This document shows positions 48,958-63,414 of a stretch of DNA of 64,000 nucleotides, one piece after another. The notes under the pieces were generated by a model. The model was not told where the DNA came from and did no database searches. It saw nothing but the letters and a program-made list of their open reading frames with translations. Location: NCBI RefSeq assembly GCF_009807095.1, contig NZ_WUCC01000001.1, positions 124,001-188,000 on the forward strand, given 5' to 3'. Origin of the DNA: Rathayibacter sp. VKM Ac-2754 (GTDB lineage: Bacteria; Actinomycetota; Actinomycetes; Actinomycetales; Microbacteriaceae). The position numbers were made by a program, and so were the translations under genes. Position 1 is the first letter of the stretch; every line of letters starts with the position of its first letter.

Positions 48958-48985
48958 GTCTTCTCCCGCCGGGGCGGGAGAAGAC
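48958..48985 (-). promoter_or_regulatory. hairpin covering the permease ribosome binding site
   Basis: A perfect 12-bp stem, arms GTCTTCTCCCGC and GCGGGAGAAGAC with a CGGG loop, whose base touches the ATG (48957-48955). The ribosome binding site GGGAG lies in the arm next to the ATG, so the folded mRNA hides it. Translation of the permease would require melting, by a factor, by temperature or by ribosome coupling. Confidence 0.75.
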
Positions 48986-49039
48986 CGCGGTCGGCTTGGG
49001 TAGGTGGTCACGTCGAGCAGAGCGTCTTGCGTCCGCTTC

Positions 49040-49067
49040 CCCCGAAATGCTGGCACGCATTTCGGGG
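49040..49067 (-). promoter_or_regulatory. perfect hairpin in binding protein-permease gap
   Basis: Perfect 11-bp arms CCCCGAAATGC and GCATTTCGGGG with a TGGCAC loop, about 120 bp after the binding-protein stop. With a more A/T-rich stem than the others, it is unlike a standard actinobacterial terminator. Possibly an mRNA processing or stability element. Confidence 0.6.
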
Positions 49068-49114
49068 AATCGCTCGGACCTTGCGGTGGACCTGTTCCGG
49101 ACTATCGGACGTGT

Positions 49115-49185
49115 CCCGAGGAGACCAGTTCTCCGCGAGGTGTCGCTCAGAGGGCGGCGTCTCGGCGGTGAGTGGTCTCCTCGGG
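49115..49185 (-). promoter_or_regulatory. inverted repeat just after the binding-protein gene
   Basis: Perfect 13-bp arms CCCGAGGAGACCA (49115-49127) and TGGTCTCCTCGGG (49173-49185) enclose 45 nt. The proximal arm starts 4 bp beyond the stop at 49190. A stem here would protect the binding-protein message and raise its level over the permease and ATPase, the usual stoichiometry of importers. Confidence 0.6.
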
Positions 49186-49189
49186 AGGG

Positions 49190-50056
49190 CTACTGGGAGA
49201 CGTCGGCGCCGAAGTAGCGCTCGGAGATGGAGGCGAGGGTGCCGTCGGCGCGGAGCTCGTCGAGGGCGTCGTCGACCGCGGCCACGAGGTCGTCGGAGCC
49301 CTTCGGGAAGGTGAAGGCGCTCTCGGAGGTGTCGTCCGTCGTCACCGCGACCTTGAGGGCGGCCGCCTGGTCGGGGTAGTTGGTCGACCAGTCCAGCCAG
49401 GTGAGGCGGTCGTTGATGGTCGCGTCGACCCGACCCTGCTCGACGAGCGCGACGGCCTGGGCCCAGCCCTCGACTCCCTCGACCTGGGCGCCGCTGTCCT
49501 GCGCGAGCGTGTACCAGTTGCTCGACAGCGACTGCGCGGTGGTCTTGCCCGAGAGCGAGTCGAGCGAGGTGATCGAGGTGTCGTCGGCGGGGACCACCAC
49601 GACCCCGGGGCTCACCGAGTAGGGCTCGGAGAAGTCGTACTTGGCGCTGCGCTCGTCGTTGATCGAGACCTGGTTGGCGATCACGTCGAAGCGGTCGCCG
49701 TCCAGGCCCGCGAACATCGCGTCCCACTGCGTCTCCTCGAACTCCGGCTCGACGCCGAGCTTCTCGGCGACCGCGGTGATCACGTCGACGTCGTAGCCGG
49801 TCAGCTCACCCGTCCCGCCGTCGGCGTGGTACGAGAACGGCTGGTAGGTGCCCTCGGTGCCGATCGTGAGGGTCCCCGCCTCCTTCACCTCGGCGAGCGT
49901 GAGGCCCGAGTTCGCGGAGGTCGTCCCCGCGTCGCTCGAGCCCGAGACGACGTCATCGGTGGAGGCGGGCGCGCAGCCGGCCAGCACGAGCGCGGCAGCG
50001 GCCGCGGTCGTGCCCAGCAGGAGGCGCAGGGAGGAGCGGGCGGGGAGGATCGTCAC
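49190..50056 (-). CDS. amino acid (cystine-type) ABC transporter binding lipoprotein
   Basis: A 288-residue lipoprotein with lipobox LAGC (Cys28), then a family-3 solute-binding domain. TIGTEGTYQPFSYHADGGTG, LTGYDVDVITAVAEKLGVEP, ETQWDAMFAGLDGDRFDVIA and NQVSINDERSAKYDFSEPYS resemble FliY/TcyA cystine-binding proteins. Substrate prediction as cystine rests on that similarity from memory. GTG start (50056) with GAAGGAAA upstream. It is the first gene of the importer operon. Confidence 0.88.
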   Translation of the reverse strand: MTILPARSSLRLLLGTTAAAAALVLAGCAPASTDDVVSGSSDAGTTSANSGLTLAEVKEAGTLTIGTEGTYQPFSYHADGGTGELTGYDVDVITAVAEKLGVEPEFEETQWDAMFAGLDGDRFDVIANQVSINDERSAKYDFSEPYSVSPGVVVVPADDTSITSLDSLSGKTTAQSLSSNWYTLAQDSGAQVEGVEGWAQAVALVEQGRVDATINDRLTWLDWSTNYPDQAAALKVAVTTDDTSESAFTFPKGSDDLVAAVDDALDELRADGTLASISERYFGADVSQ

Positions 50057-50186
50057 GGTGTTTCCTTCGGTGCATCACGGTGCCAGGGGGGCGTGCGCCG
50101 GGTGCCGGCGCCGCAGGTCGTCCGGGCTCGAGCGGCGGTGCCGCGGTAGTTGCCCGGAGTGACCATAACCAGGACGGGGGGCGCGG

Positions 50187-50696
50187 CTATTCCCGGATGT
50201 CGCCGCGTGACGCCGAGACGGCCAGGAGGAACTCCTCGGCCGTGCCCACCTCGTCGGACGTCAGCCCCGCGGCGGCGTCGGGCCGGATGAGGTGGAACGG
50301 GGTGTCCTGCTCCCGCGCCCAGAGGTACGCGTCCTCGCGCAGGTTGTCGTCGATCCAGACGACCGCGTCGATCGCCGTCCGCGCGCGCGCCGCCTCGAGC
50401 CAGGCCGCGACCGGCTGCAGCTTGCCCGTCTGGCCGGGGAACCGCGGGTCGCGCGGCAGTCCCCCGCCGAACACGATCGCCTCCGTGTGCGCCGGCAGAC
50501 CGAGATCGCGCGCGAGGACGGAGGTGAGCTTGGGCGGCCAGGTCGTCGCCCACACGATGGTCCCGGCGGCGGCGAGCCGCAGGACGAGGGCCTCGCGCTC
50601 GGGCTCGAGCCCGAGGCGGTGACCGCCGACGGAGCGGTCGCTCGTGACGGTCGGATTCAGGACTCCGTCGACGTCGAGGAGGATGAGGGCGGCCAT
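50187..50696 (-). CDS. HAD-superfamily-like protein
   Basis: A 169-residue protein with the HAD first motif LLDVDGVLNP (Asp8, Asp10) at its start and a second motif as TIVWATTWPP; the late acidic motif is VVWIDDNLREDA. It matches the group described as HAD domains of Swiss-army-knife RNA repair proteins, but no RNA ligase or kinase domain is attached. Substrate unknown. ATG at 50696 has a weak ribosome binding site. Confidence 0.75.
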   Translation of the reverse strand: MAALILLDVDGVLNPTVTSDRSVGGHRLGLEPEREALVLRLAAAGTIVWATTWPPKLTSVLARDLGLPAHTEAIVFGGGLPRDPRFPGQTGKLQPVAAWLEAARARTAIDAVVWIDDNLREDAYLWAREQDTPFHLIRPDAAAGLTSDEVGTAEEFLLAVSASRGDIRE

Positions 50697-50795
50697 GCCT
50701 GCAACCGTAGCCGCGGCCCCGGGGCGGCGCGAGCCGGGGCCCCTGCTGCCTCGAGAGCGGGCGGGATCGCGGTCGTCAGGATCTAGCGTGGTGGG

Positions 50796-51566
50796 ATGCC
50801 CCCCTCCGCCCGCCTGCCCGACGGACGGGTCGTCTCGCTCGAGTCAGACCCGATCAGGCTCGGCTCGCTGGTGCTCGAGATCGACGGCTCCGAGCAGTCG
50901 CTGATCGATCCGCGCTCGCCGGCCGCACTCGACCTCGAGTACATGGCCCGGCTCGGCGCCGTCGTCGACGCGATGGCCCCGCCCGGCGACGCCCTGCGCG
51001 TCCTGCACCTCGGTGCGGGGGCGCTCTCCCTCGCGCGGTACACGGAGTGGTCGCGGCCCGGCTCCGAGCAGACGGTCGTCGAGAACGCCGTGGGGCTCGT
51101 CGACTTCGTCCTCGCCCACGCGCCCCTCCCCGCCGGGGCTCGGCTCCGCGTCGTCACCGGCGACGCCGCGGCGCCTCCTCCGCTGCTCGCCGACCTCGTC
51201 GTGCTCGACGTCTACGACGGCGACGAGATCCCGGAGGCGTTCTACCGACCGGACGTCCTCGCTCGCCTCGCCGAGCGCGTCGACGAGGAGGGCCTGCTCG
51301 CCGTCAACGTGGCCGACGACTGGGACCACCGGCGGCTCGAGCGGCTCCGCGCCGTGCTGGCGGAGCTGCTGGCCTGCGTCACCGCGATCGGCTCGCTGTC
51401 GTTCGCCGAGCACCGGAGCGCGGGGAACGCGATCCTGCTCGCCTCACGCGGTCCGCTCGCCGCTCGCGTGAGCGACCGTCTCCTGGAGGCGGGGCCGCAC
51501 CCGGTCGCCGCCGTTCCTGCGCGCGACGTCGTGGCCGTCGAGGTTGCGGTAGAAGTCGACCCGTGA
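50796..51566 (+). CDS. spermidine-synthase-like methyltransferase-fold protein
   Basis: A 256-residue Rossmann-fold protein. LRVLHLGAGALSLARYTEWS is the nucleotide-binding segment, LADLVVLDVYDGDEIPEAFY corresponds to the catalytic-acid region of spermidine synthases, and LLAVNVADDWDHRRLE follows. The gene lacks the usual N-terminal polyamine-synthase beta domain. Polyamine synthesis is therefore uncertain. It resembles the partial gene at 63415. A -10-like TAGCGT 6 bp before the ATG suggests a leaderless mRNA. Its 3' end overlaps the convergent LuxR gene by 123 bp. Confidence 0.8.
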   Translation: MPPSARLPDGRVVSLESDPIRLGSLVLEIDGSEQSLIDPRSPAALDLEYMARLGAVVDAMAPPGDALRVLHLGAGALSLARYTEWSRPGSEQTVVENAVGLVDFVLAHAPLPAGARLRVVTGDAAAPPPLLADLVVLDVYDGDEIPEAFYRPDVLARLAERVDEEGLLAVNVADDWDHRRLERLRAVLAELLACVTAIGSLSFAEHRSAGNAILLASRGPLAARVSDRLLEAGPHPVAAVPARDVVAVEVAVEVDP

Positions 51567-52145
51567 CTCCAGCGCGACCCCGGCCTCGAGGTACTTCGTC
51601 TTGATCCGCTTGATGTAGGTGCGGACGGTGTGCTCCGCGATCCGCATCTCGAGCGCGACGGTCTTGACGGCCGCACCTCCGCCGTAGGCCCGCATGACCC
51701 GGCTCTCCTGCGGGCTGAGGACGGGCCTGCGGTCCGCCCCCGCGGACAGGAAGCGGCGGCGCGCCCCCTCCGAGATCCAGGACCGGCCGGAGCCCACCGA
51801 GACGATCGCCGCGACCAGCTCGCCCGGGTCGTCGCCCTTCCAGACGAAGGCCGCGCGCTCGGACCGCAGCACCGCGCGGATCTCGTCGAGGGCGTTGGAG
51901 GCCGAGAGCGCGACGACGCCCCGGTAGCGGTTCGCGAGCTCGGCGAGCGTCGCGGTCAGCTCGCCGGGAGCGACACGATCGAGGTCGAGGATCACGACGG
52001 TGTCGGCGGGCGGAGGCGGCGCTCCGACGCGCTCGTCGACCGCCGGGAACTGCGGGAGGGAGTGGGAGAGCAGAGCGAGCAGCGCCGCGCGCTCGATGGG
52101 GAGACCGTCGACGACGGTCAGAGCGAACTGCTCGCGATCAGGCAC
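51444..52145 (-). CDS. LuxR-family response-regulator-like transcription factor
   Basis: A 233-residue regulator. Residues about 1-120 form a receiver-like domain (ALTVVDGLPIERAALLALL and TVVILDLDRVAPGEL with a candidate acceptor aspartate). The LuxR helix-turn-helix is at about 150-215 (LSPQESRVMRAYGGGAAVKT, MRIAEHTVRTYIKRIKTKYL). GTG start at 52145 chosen for GAGGGG 7 nt upstream. No partner kinase is in the window. The C-terminal 41 codons lie opposite the methyltransferase gene. Confidence 0.85.
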   Translation of the reverse strand: MPDREQFALTVVDGLPIERAALLALLSHSLPQFPAVDERVGAPPPPADTVVILDLDRVAPGELTATLAELANRYRGVVALSASNALDEIRAVLRSERAAFVWKGDDPGELVAAIVSVGSGRSWISEGARRRFLSAGADRRPVLSPQESRVMRAYGGGAAVKTVALEMRIAEHTVRTYIKRIKTKYLEAGVALESRVDFYRNLDGHDVARRNGGDRVRPRLQETVAHASGERTA

Positions 52146-52293
52146 GGAACACCCCTCGTGGACGGGGTTCGGGTCCGCATCCGATTGGACCGTACCGAAG
52201 CGTGCGGCTCCGTGGTACAGGAGAGGACATCGAGTCTCGACGCGGCCGATGTTCCGGGAGCGCGATCGCCCTCGCAGGACCGTGCGCGGCCGC

Positions 52294-52318
52294 TGAGAGG
52301 GAGTTAGTCTCCTTCTCA
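52294..52318. promoter_or_regulatory. operator-like palindrome before TetR gene 1
   Basis: A 25-nt interrupted palindrome: arms TGAGAGGGAG and CTCCTTCTCA match at 9 of 10 positions around TTAGT. A -10-like TAGTCT (52305-52310) lies within it, 10 nt before the ATG at 52321, so the mRNA could be leaderless. Overlap of a dyad with the promoter is the classic design for TetR autoregulation. Confidence 0.55.
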
Positions 52319-52320
52319 CG

Positions 52321-53091
52321 ATGGACGACGACGACGCCCGACTCCCGCGCGCCAAGCGGATCCCCGCGGACCAGGTGCGCACCCGCATGATCGGCGCTGC
52401 TCGCGAGGTCATCGCGGTCAGAGGGCTGACCGTCGGGTTCGCGCACCTGCCGATGGAGGAGTACATCCGCCTCGCCGGCGTGCCGCGCAGCTCCGTCTAC
52501 CGGATCTGGAGCACGCGCGAGGAGTTCGTCGCCGATCTCATCGGCGAGGTGTTCGTGCGCGACCGCTTCGCCGACGGGGCGGACCCGGACGCGATGGCGG
52601 TGATGCGCGAGGTGTACGAGAACTCCTCCCACCACCTCGCCACGGCGGCGGGCCGGCGCGCGGTCGCCTGGGAGATGATCCGGATCGGCGCCAACTCGAA
52701 CATCGAGACCCTGCGCAGCTCCGTCGACTGGGCCTCGTACAATGCTCTGCTCGCCTGCACCTTCTCGATGGAGGAGGGCCCGGCCCGCGAGGCCGTGCAG
52801 GCCACCGCCCGCCGGATCGAGTCCATGCTGACCCACCGGATGGAGGGCTTCTACCAGGAGATGCTCGAGATGTTCAGCGGCACCCTCCGGCCCGGCTTCT
52901 CGACGCTCCAGCTCGCCCACCTGACCTCGATCGTCGTCGACGGACTCGCCCACCGCGGCCGGCTGATCGGCGACGACCTCGACTCGGTCGTGCTCGCCCC
53001 CGGCCTCGACGGGGAGCCGGTGCCGTGGCACCTCGCCGCCTACACGATCCGCTCGATCGTCGAGGGGATGCTCGAGCCGGTCGCCGACTAG
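52321..53091 (+). CDS. TetR-family transcriptional regulator 1
   Basis: A 256-residue regulator with an N-terminal HTH (RIPADQVRTRMIGAAREVIA, then EEYIRLAGVPRSSVYRIWST) and a helical ligand-binding domain ending YTIRSIVEGMLEPVAD. HTH and length match the convergent TetR gene 2, with VPRS(S/T)VYRIW in both. Its stop shares the tetranucleotide CTAG with that gene's stop. Targets are not evident; it is divergent from the LuxR-type gene, which is one candidate. Confidence 0.88.
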   Translation: MDDDDARLPRAKRIPADQVRTRMIGAAREVIAVRGLTVGFAHLPMEEYIRLAGVPRSSVYRIWSTREEFVADLIGEVFVRDRFADGADPDAMAVMREVYENSSHHLATAAGRRAVAWEMIRIGANSNIETLRSSVDWASYNALLACTFSMEEGPAREAVQATARRIESMLTHRMEGFYQEMLEMFSGTLRPGFSTLQLAHLTSIVVDGLAHRGRLIGDDLDSVVLAPGLDGEPVPWHLAAYTIRSIVEGMLEPVAD

Positions 53092-53861
53092 GGCGCATCG
53101 GCTCCCGCCGGGATCGGCTCGGTGAACCCGTCGATCAGCATCAGGACGCCGGTGACGACCAGCGAGGGCGATCCGTCTCCGTCGAGGGGTCCGGTGACGA
53201 GCTCGGGCGCCGCGATCCGCGCGACGCAGAGCCCCTCGATGTACGAGCAGATCGCGGAGGCGAGCACGGCGTAGCCGCCCAGCCCGGGGCGCACCCGCAG
53301 CCCGAGCTCCGAGAAGGTGTGCTCGTAGTACTTGGCCATGTTGTCGATGAAGTGGACCTGGCGCTTGCGCAGCGCCTCCGTGATGGCCGTGCGGGCCGGC
53401 TCGTCGTAGGCGTCGACCGATCCGGCGAGAGCCACGAAGTTGCGCCAGTGCTGCGACGAGAAGGTGTTCTCGTAGTTGACGCCGATCGCCACGGCGACCG
53501 ACTCGACCAGGATCTCGCGCTGCCGCTCGGGCGAGACCGACTCGCCGACGTGCCGGTGGAGGTAGGAGTCGCCGACCGTGAGCGCGGGCTGGTCGAGGCG
53601 GGTCGAGAGGATCCGCTCGGGGATCACCGCGACGAGCTCGTCGTAGAAGGCCTGGCGCGTCGGCCAGATCCGGTAGACCGTGCTGCGCGGGACGTCCGCA
53701 GCCTTGATGACGTCCTCGAGCGCGAGGTGGGACACCCCCACGCGCAGCCCCTCGGTGCGGACCACGCCGAGCGCCGTGTCCAGGAGCCGGGCCCTGACCT
53801 GCTCCCGGCTGAGACGCGACGTGCGGCGCGGAGGATCGGTCGGGTCGGTGCTGCGGCTCAT
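53088..53861 (-). CDS. TetR-family transcriptional regulator 2
   Basis: A 257-residue regulator. HTH: LSREQVRARLLDTALGVVRT and IKAADVPRSTVYRIWPTRQA. The effector domain has LVESVAVAIGVNYENTFSSQ and LGGYAVLASAICSYIEGLCV. The start ATG (53861) has GGAG 6 nt upstream. It is convergent with TetR 1, of which it is a diverged copy. A possible promoter 170 nt upstream reads through a strong hairpin. Confidence 0.88.
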   Translation of the reverse strand: MSRSTDPTDPPRRTSRLSREQVRARLLDTALGVVRTEGLRVGVSHLALEDVIKAADVPRSTVYRIWPTRQAFYDELVAVIPERILSTRLDQPALTVGDSYLHRHVGESVSPERQREILVESVAVAIGVNYENTFSSQHWRNFVALAGSVDAYDEPARTAITEALRKRQVHFIDNMAKYYEHTFSELGLRVRPGLGGYAVLASAICSYIEGLCVARIAAPELVTGPLDGDGSPSLVVTGVLMLIDGFTEPIPAGADAP

Positions 53862-53961
53862 GCGGTCTCCGGCGGAAGGGTGCGCGGAGGCCGGATCGTC
53901 GCGGCCTCGCTCCCTGGAGCGTAGCGGGAGCGGAGGCTCGCCGGCGTCGGCAGCGTGACGG

Positions 53962-54001
53962 GCGCGGCCCGCGATCGGCTCGAGAGCCGCGCGGGCCGCG
54001 C
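53962..54001 (-). terminator. strong hairpin after the esterase gene
   Basis: Perfect 12-bp arms GCGCGGCCCGCG and CGCGGGCCGCGC with an inner CGGCTC/GAGCCG stem. It lies about 100 bp beyond the esterase stop and 100 bp upstream of TetR gene 2, so it can end the esterase transcript. It would also lie in the leader of TetR 2 if the promoter at 54040-54068 is real. Confidence 0.7.
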
Positions 54002-54039
54002 TGCCTGTCCCCCAGGCGGCCGCCCCATCGGCCTCTTCG

Positions 54040-54068
54040 AACGTAGGCGCCTTCTCTCAGCAGGTCAA
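54040..54068 (-). promoter_or_regulatory. candidate promoter of TetR gene 2
   Basis: Minus strand: TTGACC (54068-54063), 17-bp spacer, TACGTT (54045-54040). Predicted leader of about 170 nt, including the hairpin at 53962-54001. Confidence 0.5.
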
Positions 54069-54099
54069 AGTTGGAGACATCATGTCGCGTCGCGCCCGG

Positions 54100-55380
54100 T
54101 CAGCGCACCGGCCGACGGCGCACGTCGTCCGACAGCGGAGCGCGGCGGAGCGACGGAGTCTCGGCCGCGCCGGGGCGCGGGAGGGCGAGAGTGGCCGCGA
54201 CCGCCGAGGTCGCCTCCGCCCCCGCATGACCTGCGAGCTCGACGTTGCGCATCAGCTTCGCGTGGTGGCAGGGGCTCGCGTCGATCGCGACGACCATCGC
54301 CGAGAAGCGCAGCGCGTCTCCGAGCCGCGCGAGCGGGTTCAGCTCGGCGATCACGGCCGGCACGTCGGGCATCGACAGCAGCGTGTACCGGCAGGTCGAG
54401 ACGAAGTACTCGTCGACTCCCGCCTCGGCCGACGGGTTGCCGACGATGATGTCGCCCAGATCGACGACGCCGACGCGCGTGCCGAGCATCGCCGCCACCG
54501 TCACCTTGATGTCGCCCGCGAGAGCGACGACGTGGATGCCGGGGGGCCACGGCGGGAGCTCGCCGAGCTCGATCGAGCCCGTGCGCATCGCGATCCCGGC
54601 CTGCGACGAGAGCGCGTCGATCATCGGCATGCCGGTGCACTCCCCCGCCCGCGAGGCGTCCTCGGAGGCGGCCTCGCCGCACGAGGCGAGGAGGGCGGAG
54701 ATCCCGAGACGGCTCTGCGGCTCGAGCCCCGCGACGACGGCCGGACTGACCGTGCCGGTCGAGTCGATGATCTCGCCGAGCCGCTTGGCGAGGTCCGATC
54801 CCGTGTTCGGCGTGCCGAAGGTGATGACGTCGGACACCATCGACTCGACCGGCACGCCGTCGACGCTCTGGCTCAGCGCCTGCCGGGCCGCGAGCCCGCC
54901 CATCGAGTGGGCGACGACGATCGCCCGGTTGCCGGTCGCCCGCGTGAGGCAGTCGAGCGAGGAGGCGAGGGCGTCGGCGATCCCGGGGTCGGTGACCCAG
55001 CGGGCCGCGAGGTCGCGGTAGTCGAAGGTGTAGACGGCCGAGCCGTCGATCTCCTGCAGCATCCCGACCATCGAGCGCTGCGAGGTGGTGACGGGCTCGT
55101 CGACTCCGTTCGGCGCGATCAGGTCGACCAGGTGCGAGAAGGCGCCGGTGCGGCCCTCGTCGTGGGTCGCGGTGCCCAGCCAGCCGTGCAGGAGGAGGAT
55201 CGGCACGACGGAGGCCCGGGCAGCGGAGTCGACGTCGTCGCCGGCGAGCACGGGCGCCAGCTGGGCCACTCCGCAGGACGCGGGCGGCTCCGTGATCGCG
55301 GCGGCTGCGGGGCTTCCGGGCACCACGACGGCACCGACCACCGCGAGAAGGGCGGCCAGCACGACGACCACGAATCTCAT
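54100..55380 (-). CDS. secreted alpha/beta-hydrolase (lipase/esterase-like)
   Basis: A 426-residue exported protein: a Sec signal peptide (about 1-28, ending PGSPAAAA) then an alpha/beta-hydrolase fold. VPILLLHGWLGTATHDEGRT carries the oxyanion strand, and the nucleophile is Ser159 in VVAHSMGGLAARQA. An acidic residue and histidine must complete the triad; CHHAKLM near residue 370 is a likely histidine site. Five or so extra cysteines (SCG, SLDC, ASCGE, GECTG, STCRY) suggest disulfides. ATG with GAGGAAA upstream. No membrane anchor is visible. Confidence 0.85.
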   Translation of the reverse strand: MRFVVVVLAALLAVVGAVVVPGSPAAAAITEPPASCGVAQLAPVLAGDDVDSAARASVVPILLLHGWLGTATHDEGRTGAFSHLVDLIAPNGVDEPVTTSQRSMVGMLQEIDGSAVYTFDYRDLAARWVTDPGIADALASSLDCLTRATGNRAIVVAHSMGGLAARQALSQSVDGVPVESMVSDVITFGTPNTGSDLAKRLGEIIDSTGTVSPAVVAGLEPQSRLGISALLASCGEAASEDASRAGECTGMPMIDALSSQAGIAMRTGSIELGELPPWPPGIHVVALAGDIKVTVAAMLGTRVGVVDLGDIIVGNPSAEAGVDEYFVSTCRYTLLSMPDVPAVIAELNPLARLGDALRFSAMVVAIDASPCHHAKLMRNVELAGHAGAEATSAVAATLALPRPGAAETPSLRRAPLSDDVRRRPVR

Positions 55381-55551
55381 CCGCGCGTTTCCTCACCGCT
55401 GCGTCTCCGGCAGGACGGACGGGTACCGGCCCGGCGAGCGCCAGAAGAGTCAAGCACCCCGGGGACGACCGCAGGAGAGTACATCACGATTCGATCACCC
55501 CCAGTAAGGGCGACCTCAATCCGAACGGCCGACGGCCGAGCGCCCGGGGAC

Positions 55552-55589
55552 GACGAAGGCCCCGCCGGTCTCCCGGCGGGGCCTTCGTC
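55552..55589 (-). terminator. rpoC terminator
   Basis: Perfect 17-bp arms (GACGAAGGCCCCGCCGG and CCGGCGGGGCCTTCGTC) around TCTC, 15 bp after the rpoC stop. The most stable hairpin in the window. Confidence 0.9.
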
Positions 55590-55603
55590 TCAGGTCAGCG
55601 AGC

Positions 55604-59503
<3,900 letters not shown>

Positions 59504-59570
59504 TGTTTTCTCCTTGTCGGAAAACAGGGTGTCTCGTCAGAGACGGGAGGTCGTCAGATGCTGGCGCGGA

Positions 59571-63062
<3,492 letters not shown>

Positions 63063-63284
63063 GGAAGGAACCTCCGTAGACCCTCGCGGGTCTCAATCTG
63101 TGGGATGTGTGGAGTGGGCTCCCGCCGGGCGGGCCGACACTCCTCCCAGCGCCGCAGCGACCGCTTTCACGCGGTCTCGGGGAGGGGGCTAGAGTGTGGC
63201 AACGACATCCACCATCTGATGTCGGGTTCCGGTGACCTGCCGACCGCAATATGACGGCATGGGTACTCGGGAGCGCAAAGTACA

Positions 63285-63314
63285 AATATAGGTGCAAGCG
63301 GTGGCGCAACGCAA
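63285..63314 (-). promoter_or_regulatory. rpoB promoter
   Basis: Minus strand: -35 TTGCGT (63314-63309), an 18-bp spacer and -10 TATATT (63290-63285). Predicted leader about 215 nt. It is back-to-back with a plus-strand promoter; the two -35 elements are 10 bp apart. Confidence 0.65.
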
Positions 63315-63324
63315 GTGCTGATCC

Positions 63325-63353
63325 TTGCGCGGTGCGCGCCGGTCGGGTATACG
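63325..63353 (+). promoter_or_regulatory. promoter of the divergent methyltransferase-like gene
   Basis: Plus strand: -35 TTGCGC (63325-63330), a 17-bp spacer and -10 TATACG (63348-63353), giving a leader of about 55 nt to the ATG at 63415. No convincing ribosome binding site lies in that leader. Confidence 0.6.
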
Positions 63354-63414
63354 GCCCCGCACCGGCCCGGGGGGAGTGAGCCCCGGGAGCCCGAGCAGCA
63401 GGCAGACTGTCCGG

